Source of the DNA: Hyperoplus lanceolatus
Lineage: Eukaryota > Chordata > Actinopteri > Uranoscopiformes > Ammodytidae
Assembly (NCBI GenBank): GCA_026929865.2
Contig: CM049403.1
Span: forward strand, 22,272,501 to 22,336,500
Direction of reading: 5' to 3'
Length of the DNA: 64,000 nt
Shown here: positions 13,401 through 25,881 of the stretch, piece after piece
How the letters are laid out: every line of letters begins with the position of its first letter
Numbering within the stretch: the stretch's first letter is position 1
The notes under the pieces: model-generated
What the model was told of the DNA's origin: nothing
Database searches by the model: none
The model's input: the letters and a program-made list of their open reading frames with translations, nothing else
Position numbers and translations under genes: made by a program

Positions 13401-13920
13401 CAATGGAGTTATTTGAGAAGACAAGACCTTCATCACTGTCAAGCTACTAATACATATAGTGCACTGTATTTCTTGCAGTATCAATATGCCATTTAAATCA
13501 CACTTTCAAATGTAGATCTTCATCTCTGTGCTGTTGCGGCTCAGAGATACTGTGAGATGCTCACAGCTGTTTGTTTGTTTGTTTGTTACAGTGACAGTGC
13601 ATGTGGCAGCCCCCTGTCAAAACAGAGACGTTCTTACTGTGTGTAGGCATTTTATATGCCTGGCTGACTAGTTTGAATTGTCCATTTATAGTGGAAGTGG
13701 CTCTTTATTAGGAGTACGGTACCAAGGCAGAATACCTGTCTTCACCTTCCCCCTTTCAGGATTTTTATTTTACCTCCATACTCACTAAGCTCATGTTTAA
13801 TGTCTTTACCTAGCACTTCTTTCTGTTTTGGCAAAATGACTGAATGTGAATGTTAGGACGTTATAACTGAAAAGGGATCCTCTACCTATTGGACAGGTTC
13901 TATAATATTAGAAATGTAGG
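10471..13920. other. unassigned non-coding DNA
   Basis: No recognisable gene or transposon. It contains a (TA)n patch near 11270-11290, a perfect hairpin at 11866-11908 and a short (GTTT)n run near 13568-13586. Composition is balanced in 10600-10850, but no frame there shows family motifs. Confidence 0.4.
11866..11908. repeat. perfect 18-bp-stem hairpin
   Basis: Arms ATCATGTATTCTGCTCTA (11866-11883) and its exact inverse (11891-11908) enclose a 7-nt loop. It may be a collapsed MITE or an RNA hairpin. The stem is short for a miRNA precursor, and nothing around it suggests a transcript. Confidence 0.8.
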
Positions 13921-13924
13921 CTAA

Positions 13925-14722
13925 GGGCCAATCCCATTTCTCATTTTCACCCCTATCCCTACCCCTTGGCCTTACCTCTTGGCCCTCCAAACAGAGTGTG
14001 AAGGGGTAGGGAGGAAAATCTATCCCTATGAAATGGAACATCCCTACCCCTTCATGTAACTACTAGCTACATTAGTGGATAAGGTATCAATCATCACAAT
14101 CTGTTATAATCAATCAATTTCTATTAACAATGGAAAAGGCACAATAAATAAAAATATCTAAAAACATTTAAAAATTATTAATATTGAAACAAGTGACAAT
14201 AAATAAATAAATATATATACAAAGTGCAGGAGTACAAGAATGTATAATTTTTTCTATCATCCTTTCAAACAATCTTAAAAAGCGAGCTTTCCTCAGCAAA
14301 GAACACCAAAATAGGATTGGATTTTTAAAATTTTGGTGGAGAAATCGAAGGGCTTGAGATGGCCATTGAAAATGAGGCGCAGGCAGTTGGCACAGGAGAG
14401 GAGACAGAGGTAGATGCCTTTTCAATGTTTGGCTCAACAATCTCCTAAAAGTAAAAACATTAGATGGAAGAGTATATTAGGTTTTTGAGCTCCTGTTACA
14501 CACCCACACACACAAACACCCCCCCCCCCTCCGTACACACACACACGCCCCAATTGTCCACCCATCAATTTAAATTAAACTTATTTTCAGACACATAGGT
14601 CCATAGTATGGTTTATCATGTCCTTATTTATTTTTTTAAGATAGCGTAGCTATCGTGTAATGCAAAATTATTAGCTACATAGTCTACTAGCGATCTATTT
14701 TATGGTTCATATGCTGGCTATA

Positions 14723-14761
<39 letters not shown>

Positions 14762-14868
14762 TGTGTGGCCTGAAAGGGGGCTTCCATGGCTCCTGCTAAT
14801 GACTGTTATGTGCTGTTATGTGTAGTAGGGCTAAGCGGAAGGGTGAAGGGGTGAATTGGGATTGAGCA
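13925..14868. mobile_element. PIF/Harbinger-like element, 944 bp
   Basis: The left end (GGGCCAATCCCATTTC) and right end (GAATTGGGATTGAGCA) are imperfect inverse copies, with runs of CCCCTACCCCTT-type sequence in the subterminal zone. TAA flanks both sides (13922-13924, 14869-14871), matching the TWA preference of PIF/Harbinger elements. A (GT)n tract at 14726-14760 lies inside. The - strand frame at 14168-14440 shows no recognisable transposase motif. Confidence 0.55.
14726..14760. repeat. (GT)n microsatellite
   Basis: About 35 bp of pure GT dinucleotide inside the Harbinger-like element. Confidence 0.95.
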
Positions 14869-14871
14869 TAA

Positions 14872-17160
14872 GTATGTTGCAACAATACGAGTTTGTCCAT
14901 ACCAACAGTGTAGGCTAGGCAAATAACGAAAACGTATTATGTGGATTGTCAACATTTGATGTATATGTGGCCCTTCCTTATCAAAATTGGCCGAGTTTCA
15001 AAGCCTCTAAAGTCCCAGATGTTACAGTATGTATGTTATCTATAAAATGTTGATGGGCCTCTGAATCAAAACCGGCACAGCATGTAGAAGCTCAGACTTT
15101 ACTCCACTTGCACACAGGGTTCCTGCCATGAAAAATACCTACACTCTCATATATTATATTCTTCGTTAGCACACCCATGAAGATCCAGCTGGGCTTTACC
15201 TTCTTTACCTAAATCTGGGTGAGATCCCCGTGAACATTTTATGGAATGTAATTTAACAGAGCTGTGGCACCACATTAAAATTAATGCCATGTTTGTGTCT
15301 GCCGCATATTTTCACCGAAATGATTGTAATGGAAATGATCATGTGCCTGAGCCTGCATATAAAGAGAGGAGCTCCCTCTCTGCTAAGTGTCTGGGATGCT
15401 AATAGGGAGATGTTTTATCACCTGAGACACACAGAGAGGAGAGCAAGGGAGGTGTAATGGCAGCATATACTACAGTGTCTCTGCAGAGCAGACACCTTGC
15501 TCATTCTCTGCCTCTATTCCTCTTGTTTTATGACTCATGCCCACCTGAGATGGGTATTTATTAGACATTGCACCAAATGTTCATCATAACATCAACATTT
15601 AAAAAAAATAAGAGATACATAAATTTAAATTGTACAGAATGTTTGGAGAAACAGTTAAAGAAAATACTAATTGAATGTGATTTTCCATGCACCATTGTTT
15701 ATATTAAATATTATCATTATAAAAAGCTGGTGGCGCTTATTTTCCAGTCGGAAATAACTGAAGTGGAAGAGGGCGCTAGTGTTGTTCGGTTTGTGAACAA
15801 TCTGATTCTTTTGAATGGCCCTTTGATTGTAGACGTAGGTGGGAGCCGTCCCTTTATTTTTTGGTGTGCTACAAGTAGAGGGATATGGTGCCACCTTGAG
15901 TACATTTACAACACCCCTGATCAAAATCTTACCATATTATTTTCCTAGCGAGTATTTCTCAGATGAACTTCAACGTCCATTCTTTACTTCACTTCTTTTT
16001 TAATGGCTCTTGGAGCCATAAGATCAATGAGCCGCTATTCCAAACACTAAAGGGGCATACTGAAATAGTGCAAGTCAAATTTCAAAAGGTAGACCAATAT
16101 TATGTGAATGATATTAAAAGACATAGTGGGACTATGTTTGTTAGAAATATTAAATTGAAATACAGTTCCATCTTCAAGCATTGCAGATCAAATGTTTTTG
16201 TCTGCAGATTTGTATTAATGTCTGTTCATTCAAGTGGACTCTTGAGTGACTCACATGCTTCATGTACTGTACATGTGTCACGATTGATGATGATCTGTTT
16301 TCATAGTATTATATATTTTTTTTTTGATACATCAACTTTCAAACGTAGCGATTTTGGTTTGGTGGTAATGATAACTTAACTTTGATGGGAGTACATGGTC
16401 AGAAAATCAAAAGGTACATCTCTTTAGTCATCCAAAACCTCTTCTTTCATATTTGAACAGAACAGAGGTCTTCTGGATTAATTATGATTGATGTTCTTAA
16501 AACTACAGCTGGTTATGTGACTTAAACATGAAAAATAAAGGGTTCAAAGCTTTACATTGTACTATGTTGAATAAAAGATGAATACCTAAAGGTAGCCTGT
16601 CAATAAATACTATTCTGATAAGAACAAAAGATGATGATGTGAGCCTAATTGGTAACTTAGAACATACTTATTACCAAACACCAGAAAGCAACCACCACCA
16701 ACCCCAACGCACTGCACATCAACATGCTAATTGTCCTCCCTTGTAGATGCTGCCGGACTTTCTAGCAAAGTGGGGAGGCATGTTCAGCGTTGACAACCAT
16801 ATGGCTGTTATTATTGAATGAATACACAGTAGCGCCTCATTAAACACAAACCCAACAGAGTCTTTTGTCACTGCAGCTAACAGGGGCTGCCTGTCTGATG
16901 CATCATGGGTCCAAGCCGGGGCATGTGTGTGCTGCAACAAGCCTCCCTTCCCCAAGTAGCTCCATCAGGGAGGCAAAAAACAGATGGGGGAGCAGTGGGT
17001 GAAGTGGCTTAAATACAAACATTTCAGCATGGACATGTCGTGGCATGCAAGCCTTTAAAATTATGATTGCTCATGATAAGGGTAATGATAAAAATTAAAC
17101 AAAAAACAGATGATTCAGCTACACAATGTGCTTTTGGGAATTGATTTACATATATAGTAT
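14872..17160. other. unassigned DNA with two long frames of unknown origin
   Basis: No family is recognised. Two adjacent + strand frames (15568-15948, 126 codons; 15963-16379, 138 codons) stand out by length but have low-complexity, Phe/Ile-rich translations and no motif. A 7-bp inverted pair (ATGGCTC/GAGCCAT) lies near 16003-16019. Segment 15180-15470 has balanced composition and reads like conserved non-coding DNA (inference only). Confidence 0.35.
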
Positions 17161-17856
17161 GTTGGAGAGGACAAGGAGAAGACCAAACTGATGAGGATTA
17201 ACACCCCTACCACCAACCCTGTCACTATAGATGACAGACCCATTCAGGAAGTCGACTCCTTCACCTACCTTGGCAGCACCATAGACCAACAGGGGGGCAC
17301 AGACAGCGATGTCAAGGCCAGGGTAGGCAAAGCTAGAGTAGCTTTCACCATCCTGAAGAACATCTGGGCCTCCAAGGAAATAGCAACATTAACTAAAGTG
17401 CGCATCTTCAACTCTAACGTCAAAAGCATCCTTCTCTATGGCTCAGAGACTTGGAGAATGACGAAGAAGACGTTACAGAAGATCCAGACTTTCATTAACA
17501 CCTGTCTGAGCCGTATCTTTAGAATCAGGTGGCCAGACAAAATCAACAACACAGAGCTGGGGCAGAGAGGAAGCCAGGAGCCAGTAGCAGAGCAGATCCT
17601 GAGAAGAAAGTGGAAATGGATCGGCCACACCCTGAGAAAACCAGCACATACCATCACAAGTCAGGCCCTGGCCTGGAACCCCCAGGGGAAACGGAAGAGA
17701 GGACGCCCCAAGAACAGCTGGAGACGAGACACGGAGGCAGAGCTCAAGAGGCACGGATCCAGCTGGGGGGAGGCAGAGAAGGCAGCCCTGGACCGTGCTG
17801 GTTTGAGAAGAGTCGTTGATGGCCTATGCACCACGCGGAGCGACGGGCTTAAGTAA
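17161..17856 (+). pseudogene. 5'-truncated LINE: C-terminal part of an endonuclease-reverse transcriptase
   Basis: A 221-codon open frame begins at the ATG at 17191, and homology-like sequence extends a few codons upstream (…EKTKLMRIN). It carries the post-catalytic region of a non-LTR retrotransposon polymerase: FTYLGSTIDQQGG, an ARVGKARVAF block, LLYGSETWRMT, a KWIGHTLRK block and a basic GKRKRGRPKNSWRR tail segment. The catalytic palm (YxDD) is missing, so this is a 5'-truncated, dead copy. The frame is uninterrupted to the stop at 17854-17856, which suggests a fairly young insertion. A short GTAAGTGAAG-like tail follows. The clade (RTE-like or a relative) cannot be fixed by eye. Confidence 0.85.
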
Positions 17857-17869
17857 GTGAAGTGATGTT

Positions 17870-19038
17870 GCAGCATACCTCTAAGAATGTCATACTACAT
17901 GGAGGCACTGATATGGCCAGCTGTCCATTTACTAGGTAATTGTTCAGTGTTTTTTTGAAGGACAACAAACATTGACAGCCATGCATGTGGAAAGGTGAAA
18001 TGTCGTTCAGCAGGGAAATACAAAGTATTAGCAGACATTGACGGACGTGTCAACAACGATGTCAGCCCAAGAAGTTATCCTGAAGAAACTTTTCACTTTC
18101 ATCAGCAACTTGCAACATGTCATTGCAATGTGATTACTAGCAAACATTTCCTGAATCTCTTTCTGACACTCACTAAGGTTCTTTCAACACTCTAATCTGA
18201 TACATACTTCATTGTGGATTTTATACAAGCAACATTGTGGATTTCTACAATTTTCATTGTGATAAATGTTTGACATAAACAATGAAATAAACACATTAGC
18301 CCATCATTATGGATCGGCCATCCCTGCCTGTTATTGGTCATGTTTCTCTGTGTTAACATATAATATTAGCTGGCTCTTTGTGGGCCAACTTAAGTGATCC
18401 TCTGTGATTGCAGTTTAGATGATCAATGTGGACAGGTCTATAGAGCCCATTGTTGATGGCTACAGTGTCATGGAAGCAAACATGTTGATGTCAAATTATT
18501 ATAATAAAAACATTGCTTTTACGTCACTAATTGGGATGTGGCCAGAAAAGCTCCATTCTTCGCAATTCTGAGCTGTTGGTTAGCCAAACAGCTGCAGCTT
18601 TCATGAAAGGCGCTTCCATTCAGCAGAATTATGTATTGCCAAACTAGATGACTGTTTGGTTTCAACATCTTTGTTAAGCAGGCACATAGCACCTGACAAA
18701 AACAAACATTTGTTTTGATCTATTTGTAGAACAATGCTTCCATTCATTGTAAACTTTGGGATGCTCATTTCATGTCGACTGAACAATCTGATGCTATTTC
18801 ACCAAGCTACCCACCAACCCAGATCACACCACTGAAAACTGATCAGTTATGGATGACTGTAAATAGCTACTATAAGCATCTATCTCACTGGGCTGTGACT
18901 GTTTGCGACAAGTTGGAGACTGCATTCGCGAGGGAGTCTTTAAACTGTCTTGAAACATTTGCGGGGGTCTCAATATCCTTGCATGAGTCGCAAAGCCTCG
19001 CAGTCCTGTCACTTGAATTGAAGATTTCCTCTAGACAA
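17870..19038. other. unassigned non-coding DNA
   Basis: I see no gene, no paired termini and no tandem repeat here. Confidence 0.4.
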
Positions 19039-19040
19039 AT

Positions 19041-19289
19041 GGTGCATCCACACCAAACGCAAAAATTCATGCTGCGCTGCGTGAAACGCGTGATAATCAG
19101 CACGGGACCTCACGTGAGTGAGTTGAATATTTTCAATAAATGAGCGGTAGACGCGAATTTCGCGTGTTCGCGCCAAACGCATCAAACGTGCCGCGCGAGG
19201 TGAATTCCCGTCTATTTGCGTCTGTACATTGACTTTGTATGTAAAGTGACCGTGCCTTACGCCCCAAACACGTTTGGTGTGGATGCACC
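19041..19289. mobile_element. MITE, 249 bp
   Basis: The left end GGTGCATCCACACCAAACG and its exact inverse at the right (19271-19289) bound a 249-bp element that is unusually CpG-rich for the window (several GCGC and CGCG). The dinucleotide AT borders both sides (19039-19040, 19290-19291). The superfamily is undetermined. Confidence 0.7.
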
Positions 19290-19772
19290 ATAAGTGTACA
19301 ACAATACAACCATTTAAAAGCAAGCTACATTTCTACTTGTTTCCAGTCTGCAGTCTTTTATTGGAATGAGAAATACCGGGGAGGTATTTTTGATTTTTAA
19401 CCCTCTTTTACCCGCAGGTAAAAATCGGGCAGCAGTAGCCTACATGACTCAGATTAATATTTTGACTCAGGTTGAACTATTTCCTAGAGTTTAAACCAAT
19501 GCCAAATGTAGGCCTTTCCTCCCTTTAGCTGGTGTGAATAAAGCTGAAATACATAACTGTTTCACCATAACACCAATTTTTCCTAGGCTGGTGCTACCAG
19601 ACCATCGTACTTCATTTCATTTGTACAGAAGGTCTGGAACTGCTGTAATTGGCAAACGTTCACTCACTTGGAGGCGGGTGTCTGTTGAAGTTTAAAACTA
19701 TTGGATCTGCTCAGTGCCACTCTGGATTAGCCAACTAATCGCATAACGTTTGGTCGTGAGCCGGCTTCTGAC

Positions 19773-19897
19773 AGTGCGTTCAGGGAACTCGGAAATTTCC
19801 GACTTCTCTACATATTGTAGTCTATGGATCTACCGGTACCTGGCAACGGAAGTACCAAGTCGGACATTTCCGAGTTCGGAGTGTAAGAGAACGCAGC
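19773..19897. mobile_element. short fold-back MITE
   Basis: GTGCGTTCAGGGAACTCGG with AAATTTCCGACTT pairs with AAGTCGGACATTTCCGAG and a terminal GAACGCA. The two arms make nearly the whole element, so it could fold into one hairpin. No clear TSD was found. Confidence 0.55.
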
Positions 19898-19899
19898 AT

Positions 19900-21893
19900 T
19901 CAACTGAAACTGGAGCGCGACTTCGATGTCATCGTTCTCAGCCACTTCCTCTGTTCGCTGATTGGACACTCAGAAATTTGTTCGAGCAAAATCCCACTAA
20001 TACGCCCCATCCCCAGACTGACTACTGAAGGGAAAATTAAATTTGGGTGGAAGTAGGTGAGATATGAAAGTTGATTCAATGAGTGCTTTTAATTATTTCT
20101 TTACACATACCGTGAAGGGGTATTGCGACATGTTTTATTTCAGAGCCTCCATTTCTTCCCTTTAGTATAGTTTAGAAAAATTTAAAAAAATTAAAAGAGC
20201 TATTGCTGTCTTTCTGGTCTGATTCATTTGGGCTTCATACTGGCTCATTATATACAAACTCTGTATTTTATTTCATTTTGTCTTGGTGACTTCATCATTA
20301 GCACAACATGGATGTGTGTCCGGGAGCACTGTTCTTCTGAATCGTATTTCTTAAAAAAAAAGTATGTGTTGTCATAAAGAGCTCATAATGAAACAATAAT
20401 GATATTTCAGTATTAGTCAATACTGCAACTTGGCCTGTCAGTGAACTTTCTGGTCAACAAGACATTATGCATTTACATTTGTTACAGTTATACAATAAGC
20501 ATTGATTGCCACCGTACCATGCTACCAAATTATTTGTATTGAATTGACAGAAGCGCTCTGGAATGACACTATCATTTTTTAACAATCAAACAAAGGATCA
20601 TCCAGAATGCTAGTTGAGTTTGTGTCTGACTTGTTTTACTCCTACCATCCTATAACGCTATTTCAAACTTACGCAAAACTGTTGCCAGTTATCTTATCCA
20701 TCCTCCAAGCAGTGAGAGATCAGAACAGTACAGTATCTATAGAGAGAATAGAGAGTGAGAGGCAAAGAGCCGTGATGTATTATTTCATATTGCACTTTGA
20801 CCTTTCAAGCAAAATGCATTCAGGCATTTACTGTGTGTCTGTGATATGGAAATAAGTCAATTTATACATGCAGTGTGTGAAATGTAGTGAATGATAGCTC
20901 ATGTATATTTGGATCCATAAATGATTTATGGGAGTAAAGTAGTGAATGGTAATCCCTTTTTACATTCAAATGCTTTAATATTTGTTTTAGGTATTATTTT
21001 GTATCGTCCTAATAGCATCCTTAAATCTAATCAAGATTTTTTTTGCAATCGTTCTTCTAGCCCATGACTGGGCGGCTATCTGTTTGAAGAAGCTCACTGT
21101 GGGGTGAGTGAATGAGTAAAAATAGCAGTGTATGTACAGTCGAACATTCAAACTCATTACTGCATACAAATGTGTTATACTGGCTTCAGAGATGTAAATA
21201 GAAGCAATCAAGTGTAAAATTATGTAGAGATGCTTTCCCTTGAGTCAATGTAACCAATTATCTGATATATGAGACCAAATGTGGAAGATCACACACTGGT
21301 GGCTACTCTATGAAGAATTCCAAATGAGCCTGTAAGCTTCTTCACACATAGGAGAATACAGCTATAGTAGATATTTATTTTGAACCTACAGTACATATAG
21401 CTGCATGAGCTCATGCATAACGATTCAGATCAAGTCCACATGGGAAAGGATACGGCAGAAATACAAAGGTATTTTTCTCTCTGATCTCTCAGGCTAAAGG
21501 GCATTTACTCTACAGCGTTTCAGTGTATGTGTCGACCGCAAACATATAGCCTAAACAATATTGCCCTTAATGCCGTATGTGTCCTTTCTGCAATTTACAT
21601 TTCATAGTCGTAGTCATTTAGAACTACACATTTAAGGTAGAAATCTAGTTAAATTCCCAAGAGTTGCAAGTTAGAAAGTCATTTAAGAAACAACCTTTTT
21701 TGTCAGGTTCTAATGAGTGATAAGAAGATCACGTTGCAGTACCAAAATGATGAATGACACAAGCTCATGACAGTTACATCAAGAGAAAAGTATGTTGATT
21801 TGCTATTCTAAACAGACAACTCACGTCTGCTGCCCTCAAACGCTGTGTGAAAAAGAGAATCATTTCAAAGCATATGTTACATAATTATGTCAC
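19900..21893. other. unassigned AT-rich DNA
   Basis: No gene, microsatellite or paired termini recognised. Confidence 0.4.
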
Positions 21894-21901
21894 CTTGACG
21901 G

Positions 21902-22981
21902 TAGGGTTGCTGAAAATTCCCGAAATTGACCCTTTTCAATTCCCGGGAAAAAAGAGCCTCCTTCCGGGAGATCCCGGGAATTCCCGTTAAACCGGATGTG
22001 CCTTTTTAATACTTTATTTTGTACCCACGTACTCGGCCGTGTGGTTTATTGGGCACGTTATAGCCTCATATGCGCAGGGCAGACTGGATGCTAGCTCTAG
22101 AATGAACTAAGGGCATTAAAAGTTAAGTCATCTAAAGGCGTTTTCAGACGGGAGTAGACGTTCTGTCTACAGGTGCACTCGACATGGATCGGCGGAGAAA
22201 GGAGGCTCCGCGAGGAAACGCCGTGCGGTAACCATGGAAACAACTTTTGTTTACAACCCTGTGTCGCTGCTGTTAAATATCTACTCATATTGTTAACATT
22301 TGTTTAGTTAATAAGTGGATTAGTTATTCAATTTGGTTTGGTTTAAATGTCTACTTTGTGGATTAGGTCTAGGTTTCACTTTAGTGTTTGGTGGAAGCAA
22401 CGGGGCGTTTCATCTCATTAGATTCATGTCGCTACAAGAGAAAGCAGCAAAAGAAGCAGGCTGCTTTATGTTCATCATACAATTTTGACTTGAATACAGA
22501 AGAATGGTGAATATCACCATCTCATTGAGGAGAGAAAAGTAAAACACTGTTCAGCTGTGCCAGGCTGCAGGCGCGCGTGTGTGAGAGAGAGAGAGGAGCA
22601 CCGACGTGACAGTTTATCTGTAGTGGACTCTCTCTCTCTCTCTCTCTCTCCCCCTCCCTCCACTCGCATGTCTGCATTGCTGTTGTTACAGACGTAATAA
22701 CAGTTTAGTGCGGCCGCTTGTCGCCACGTCTGTAGAACGGTAGTGCGTCTCTCCACTCGCATGTCATTGAAAATGTATTACCAGACACGTCAAAAGCCTC
22801 CCTTCTGAAATGGCCATGATGGCGAGAGTATATTTCATTAGTAAAGGCCACTATTAATGAATTAAACGAATAAAATAAATTTAAAAAACGGGAGGACGGG
22901 TCCTGTGGCCAATTTCCGGTACTCCCTGACTGACTGATTTCGCGGAAATCCCGAAATCCCGGGACCCGTCCAGCAACCCTA
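21902..22981. mobile_element. hAT-type non-autonomous element, 1080 bp
   Basis: The ends TAGGGTTGCTG and CAGCAACCCTA are exact inverses. They are flanked by a perfect 8-bp duplication CTTGACGG (21894-21901 and 22982-22989), the TSD length of hAT. Subterminal regions are rich in CCCGGGAATTCCCG-like sequence at both ends. The interior has short CT and GA runs near 22577-22650 and no transposase. Confidence 0.85.
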
Positions 22982-23269
22982 CTTGACGGGTAGAAGGTGA
23001 ACTTGATGTATGATGTTTGTACAACAGGTCAGCTTTCAACAGTGGCGGACTCAGGGGGGGGGGGACGACCGCCCCCCCTCGTTGCTCAATGGTTGAAAAA
23101 GCGCGCTAAAGTGCCCTCAAGAGTGTCTAAAACAAGAGGAAATGCCTTACTGACTGCCCTTTTCATGTGCAACACATTGTTGGGTGCCCTCTAGGGTGCC
23201 CCTTCATACAATAAATGATGATGATGTGCCCTCTAGAACAAGAAAATTAAATTTTTAATGAGTGCCCTC

Positions 23270-23578
23270 ATAGTCCCCTTCTGCCCATCTGGTGCCCTTC
23301 TAGTACCCTGATAGTGTCCTTCTGCCCATCTGGTGCCCTTCTGCCCGTCTGGTGCCCTTCTAGTGCCCTTCTGCCCGTCTGGTCCTTCTAGTGCCCTTCT
23401 GCCCGTCTGGTCCTTCTAGTGCCCTTCTGCCCATCTGGTGCCCGTCTGGTCCTTCTAGTGCCCTTCTGCCCATCTGGTCCTTCTAGTGCCCTTCTGCCCG
23501 TCTGGTGCCCGTCTGGTCCTTCTAGTGCCCTTCTGCCCGTCTGGTCCTTCTAGTGCCCTTTGCCCGTCTGGTGCCCCC
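23270..23578. repeat. minisatellite, about 28-bp unit
   Basis: Roughly ten imperfect units built from GTGCCCTTCTGCCC, then (G/A)TCTGGTCCTTCTA. Some units lack or gain a GTGCCC block. It lies in the left subterminal part of the outer hAT element and stops at 23578. There are no spacers of constant length, so it is not a CRISPR array. Confidence 0.9.
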
Positions 23579-23927
23579 ATGGTTGAAAAAGTGTTGCTAA
23601 AGTGCCTTCTTTGGTGGTGAAAATGAGAGAAAGTGTCTTATTGGCTGCCCTTTACACGTGAACAAAAATGATTGAGTGCCCTAGGTCAGTGATTCCCAAC
23701 CGGGGGTACGCGTATCCCTAGGGGTACGCGCGGGTATTGCAGGGGGTACGCAGAAAGATTAGACATTTGACTACAATAAAGGCTATTTCCACATGAGAAA
23801 ATATTTTTATTTTAATAATAATAATATTTTGTATTTAATTTGCGCATCCACGAGTAACAGTTCCTTCCCCGTGTTGATTGTAATAGGCCACTATGCATGC
23901 ACGTACTAGGCAAAGACTGAAGAGAGG

Positions 23928-23928
<1 letters not shown>

Positions 23929-24005
<77 letters not shown>
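23929..24005. repeat. (TG)n microsatellite
   Basis: About 77 bp of pure TG dinucleotide inside the nested hAT element. Confidence 0.97.
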
Positions 24006-24007
<2 letters not shown>

Positions 24008-24527
24008 AGTGACCATAGTATGAGTAACAGATGGTAACTCCTATCATATGTGCGTTGACGGTGATTTGGCCAATCAGAACCTGTATTTGTCTTTGAGGGG
24101 CGGTGACATCAGTCAGTCAGAGCCTCTGCAGCGGTGACATCAGTCAGTCAGAGCCTCTGCAGGGAAGGTTTTTCCATATTATCGGAGCGTGCAAGAAGCC
24201 GCTGTATTATTATTTTACCGTGTTAATGTGCCTACTTAGGCTACTTTATGTGAATCACTTTTATAAATAAATACGCAGTTTGCTTTGTTGTTTTATTCGG
24301 CCGTTTGCATTGATATGCACGCTAATTAACGGCCGCGACTCGCAGACAGTCACTGCACATTATCGTGTGTATCTGTGTCTGTGTACATGAGAGAAACTAT
24401 GTGTAACTGGAGAGTAGTGTTGCCTATTTATATGTGTTTGAATGATGGTCATAGTGTGGCAATGACAATGAAAATCCTTTTTTCCACAACCTTAATAGTT
24501 TATTGTAAGGGACTTTGGTGTGATTAA

Positions 24528-24966
24528 AGGCCTACTTCACCGGTTTGAATATGAAGGTGTATTGAATTCTGAGATCCTATGTAGTATAAATGTGCGAAGA
24601 AAATTAAAATCGGTTCATCCTAGCCTGAGAAAAGGCAGAAAGAGTGTTTTTTTTAACCCTGTCTTTCTCTTCCTCGTGACATCACAGAAAGAGAAATATA
24701 GGGTTAAAAAAAAAACTTACTTTGTAAATATTACTGTGATGTCTTTTACTGTGACATCACAGTAATATTTACAAAGTACGTTTTTTTTAACCCTATATTT
24801 CTCTTTCTGTGATGTCACGAGGAAGAGAAAGATAGGGTTAAAGAAAACACTCTTTCTGCCTTTTCTCAGGCTAGGATGAACCGATTTTAATTTTTTTTGC
24901 ACATTTATACTACATAGGATCTCAGAATTCAATACACCTTCATATTCAAACCGGTGAAGTAGGCCT
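24528..24966. mobile_element. 439-bp near-perfect palindromic TTAA element
   Basis: TTAA at 24524-24527 and 24967-24970 borders a fold-back unit with two arms of about 215 bp. The arms are almost exact reverse complements around a short spacer near 24747. Ends are AGGCCTACTTCACCGG and its inverse. The two arms yield twin frames of opposite strand (24520-24765 +, 24717-24983 -) that are mirror images, not genes. The first part of each arm matches the ordinary single-copy MITE at 43531-43792, so this looks like a head-to-head doubled form of that family. Confidence 0.9.
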
Positions 24967-25881
24967 TTAAGTTGAGGCTCCATGTTATTATTGATGCCTG
25001 TTTTCTCTCACTCGTTTTCTAAAAATGTTTTTATCGATAGGATAGGAAGCTGGTTTTTGCCATTTCACAATTTTCTGATCAGTTTATTACCATTTTTCCT
25101 GATAAATAACCACACACCTTTTATGGCTGAATAACTTGTTTTGCTCATTTTAGTACTCATCTGAACTGAAATAAAGGTTGTCTTTTCCTTTAGTCTCTTC
25201 ACAAAAAATACACCAAAATGGCTTCTATTACATGTTCAAATCGCAAAAAAAATCTTCTGAGGGGGATGCCCCCAGGAGGAGTTTAGTTAACAGATGGCAT
25301 GTCACCTTTTTCATGGCTTATGACTTTGCACCCCTCCTCACAATAATTGTAATTTTCAAGTGCAAAATGTGTTTGTAGGCTATTAAGGGATATTTGTTCA
25401 AATGGTTTTAATGTAATGGGCAGCTAGATTAGATACGAAGACAAAGCATTTATTATAAATACAAATGAAGGCGAAAAATCACACATGGACGAGGGGGTAC
25501 TTTTAACATGGCAACCAGCTTTAGGGGGTACACAAGTCAAAAAGGTTGGGAACCACTGCCCTAGGTTGCCCCTCCATACAATAGGCCTAAATGATGATGA
25601 TGTGCCCTCTGGAGCAAGAATATGGCAAACATGTTGTGGTTAGCTAATGAGGTGCAGACGTTCCTCTCTTTGGTAGCCGACGAACGGGGAACGCGAAAGA
25701 GGTGTTGCTTTCATGTGGCATCGCTATGACAAACAGCTTCATCGAGTGGTACTTGAATCTCTACTGGATATCGAAGCAAAAAGCGGATTAAGAGTATGTC
25801 AGTACCCATAGTGGAAAAGCGCAGATGCCAAGTTAGAAAAACTTAATATTTTCAGTTTGCATAATCTGTTTAAAATGTATA

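Larger units (their letters stand above)
23687..25558. mobile_element. hAT-type element nested in the first, 1872 bp
   Basis: The ends CAGTGATTCCCAACC and GGTTGGGAACCACTG are an inverted pair with one mismatch. A perfect 8-bp duplication CCCTAGGT flanks it (23679-23686, 25559-25566). The duplicated target is sequence of the outer hAT, which proves the order of insertion. It contains a (TG)n tract and the TTAA palindrome. Confidence 0.9.

Noticed and set aside
23270..23578. Regular repeat array that might suggest CRISPR
   Set aside because: Units are contiguous and degenerate with no unique spacers; the host is a eukaryote.
24520..24983. Two similar 81- and 88-codon frames on opposite strands
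   Set aside because: They are the mirror arms of the palindromic TTAA element, not a gene pair.
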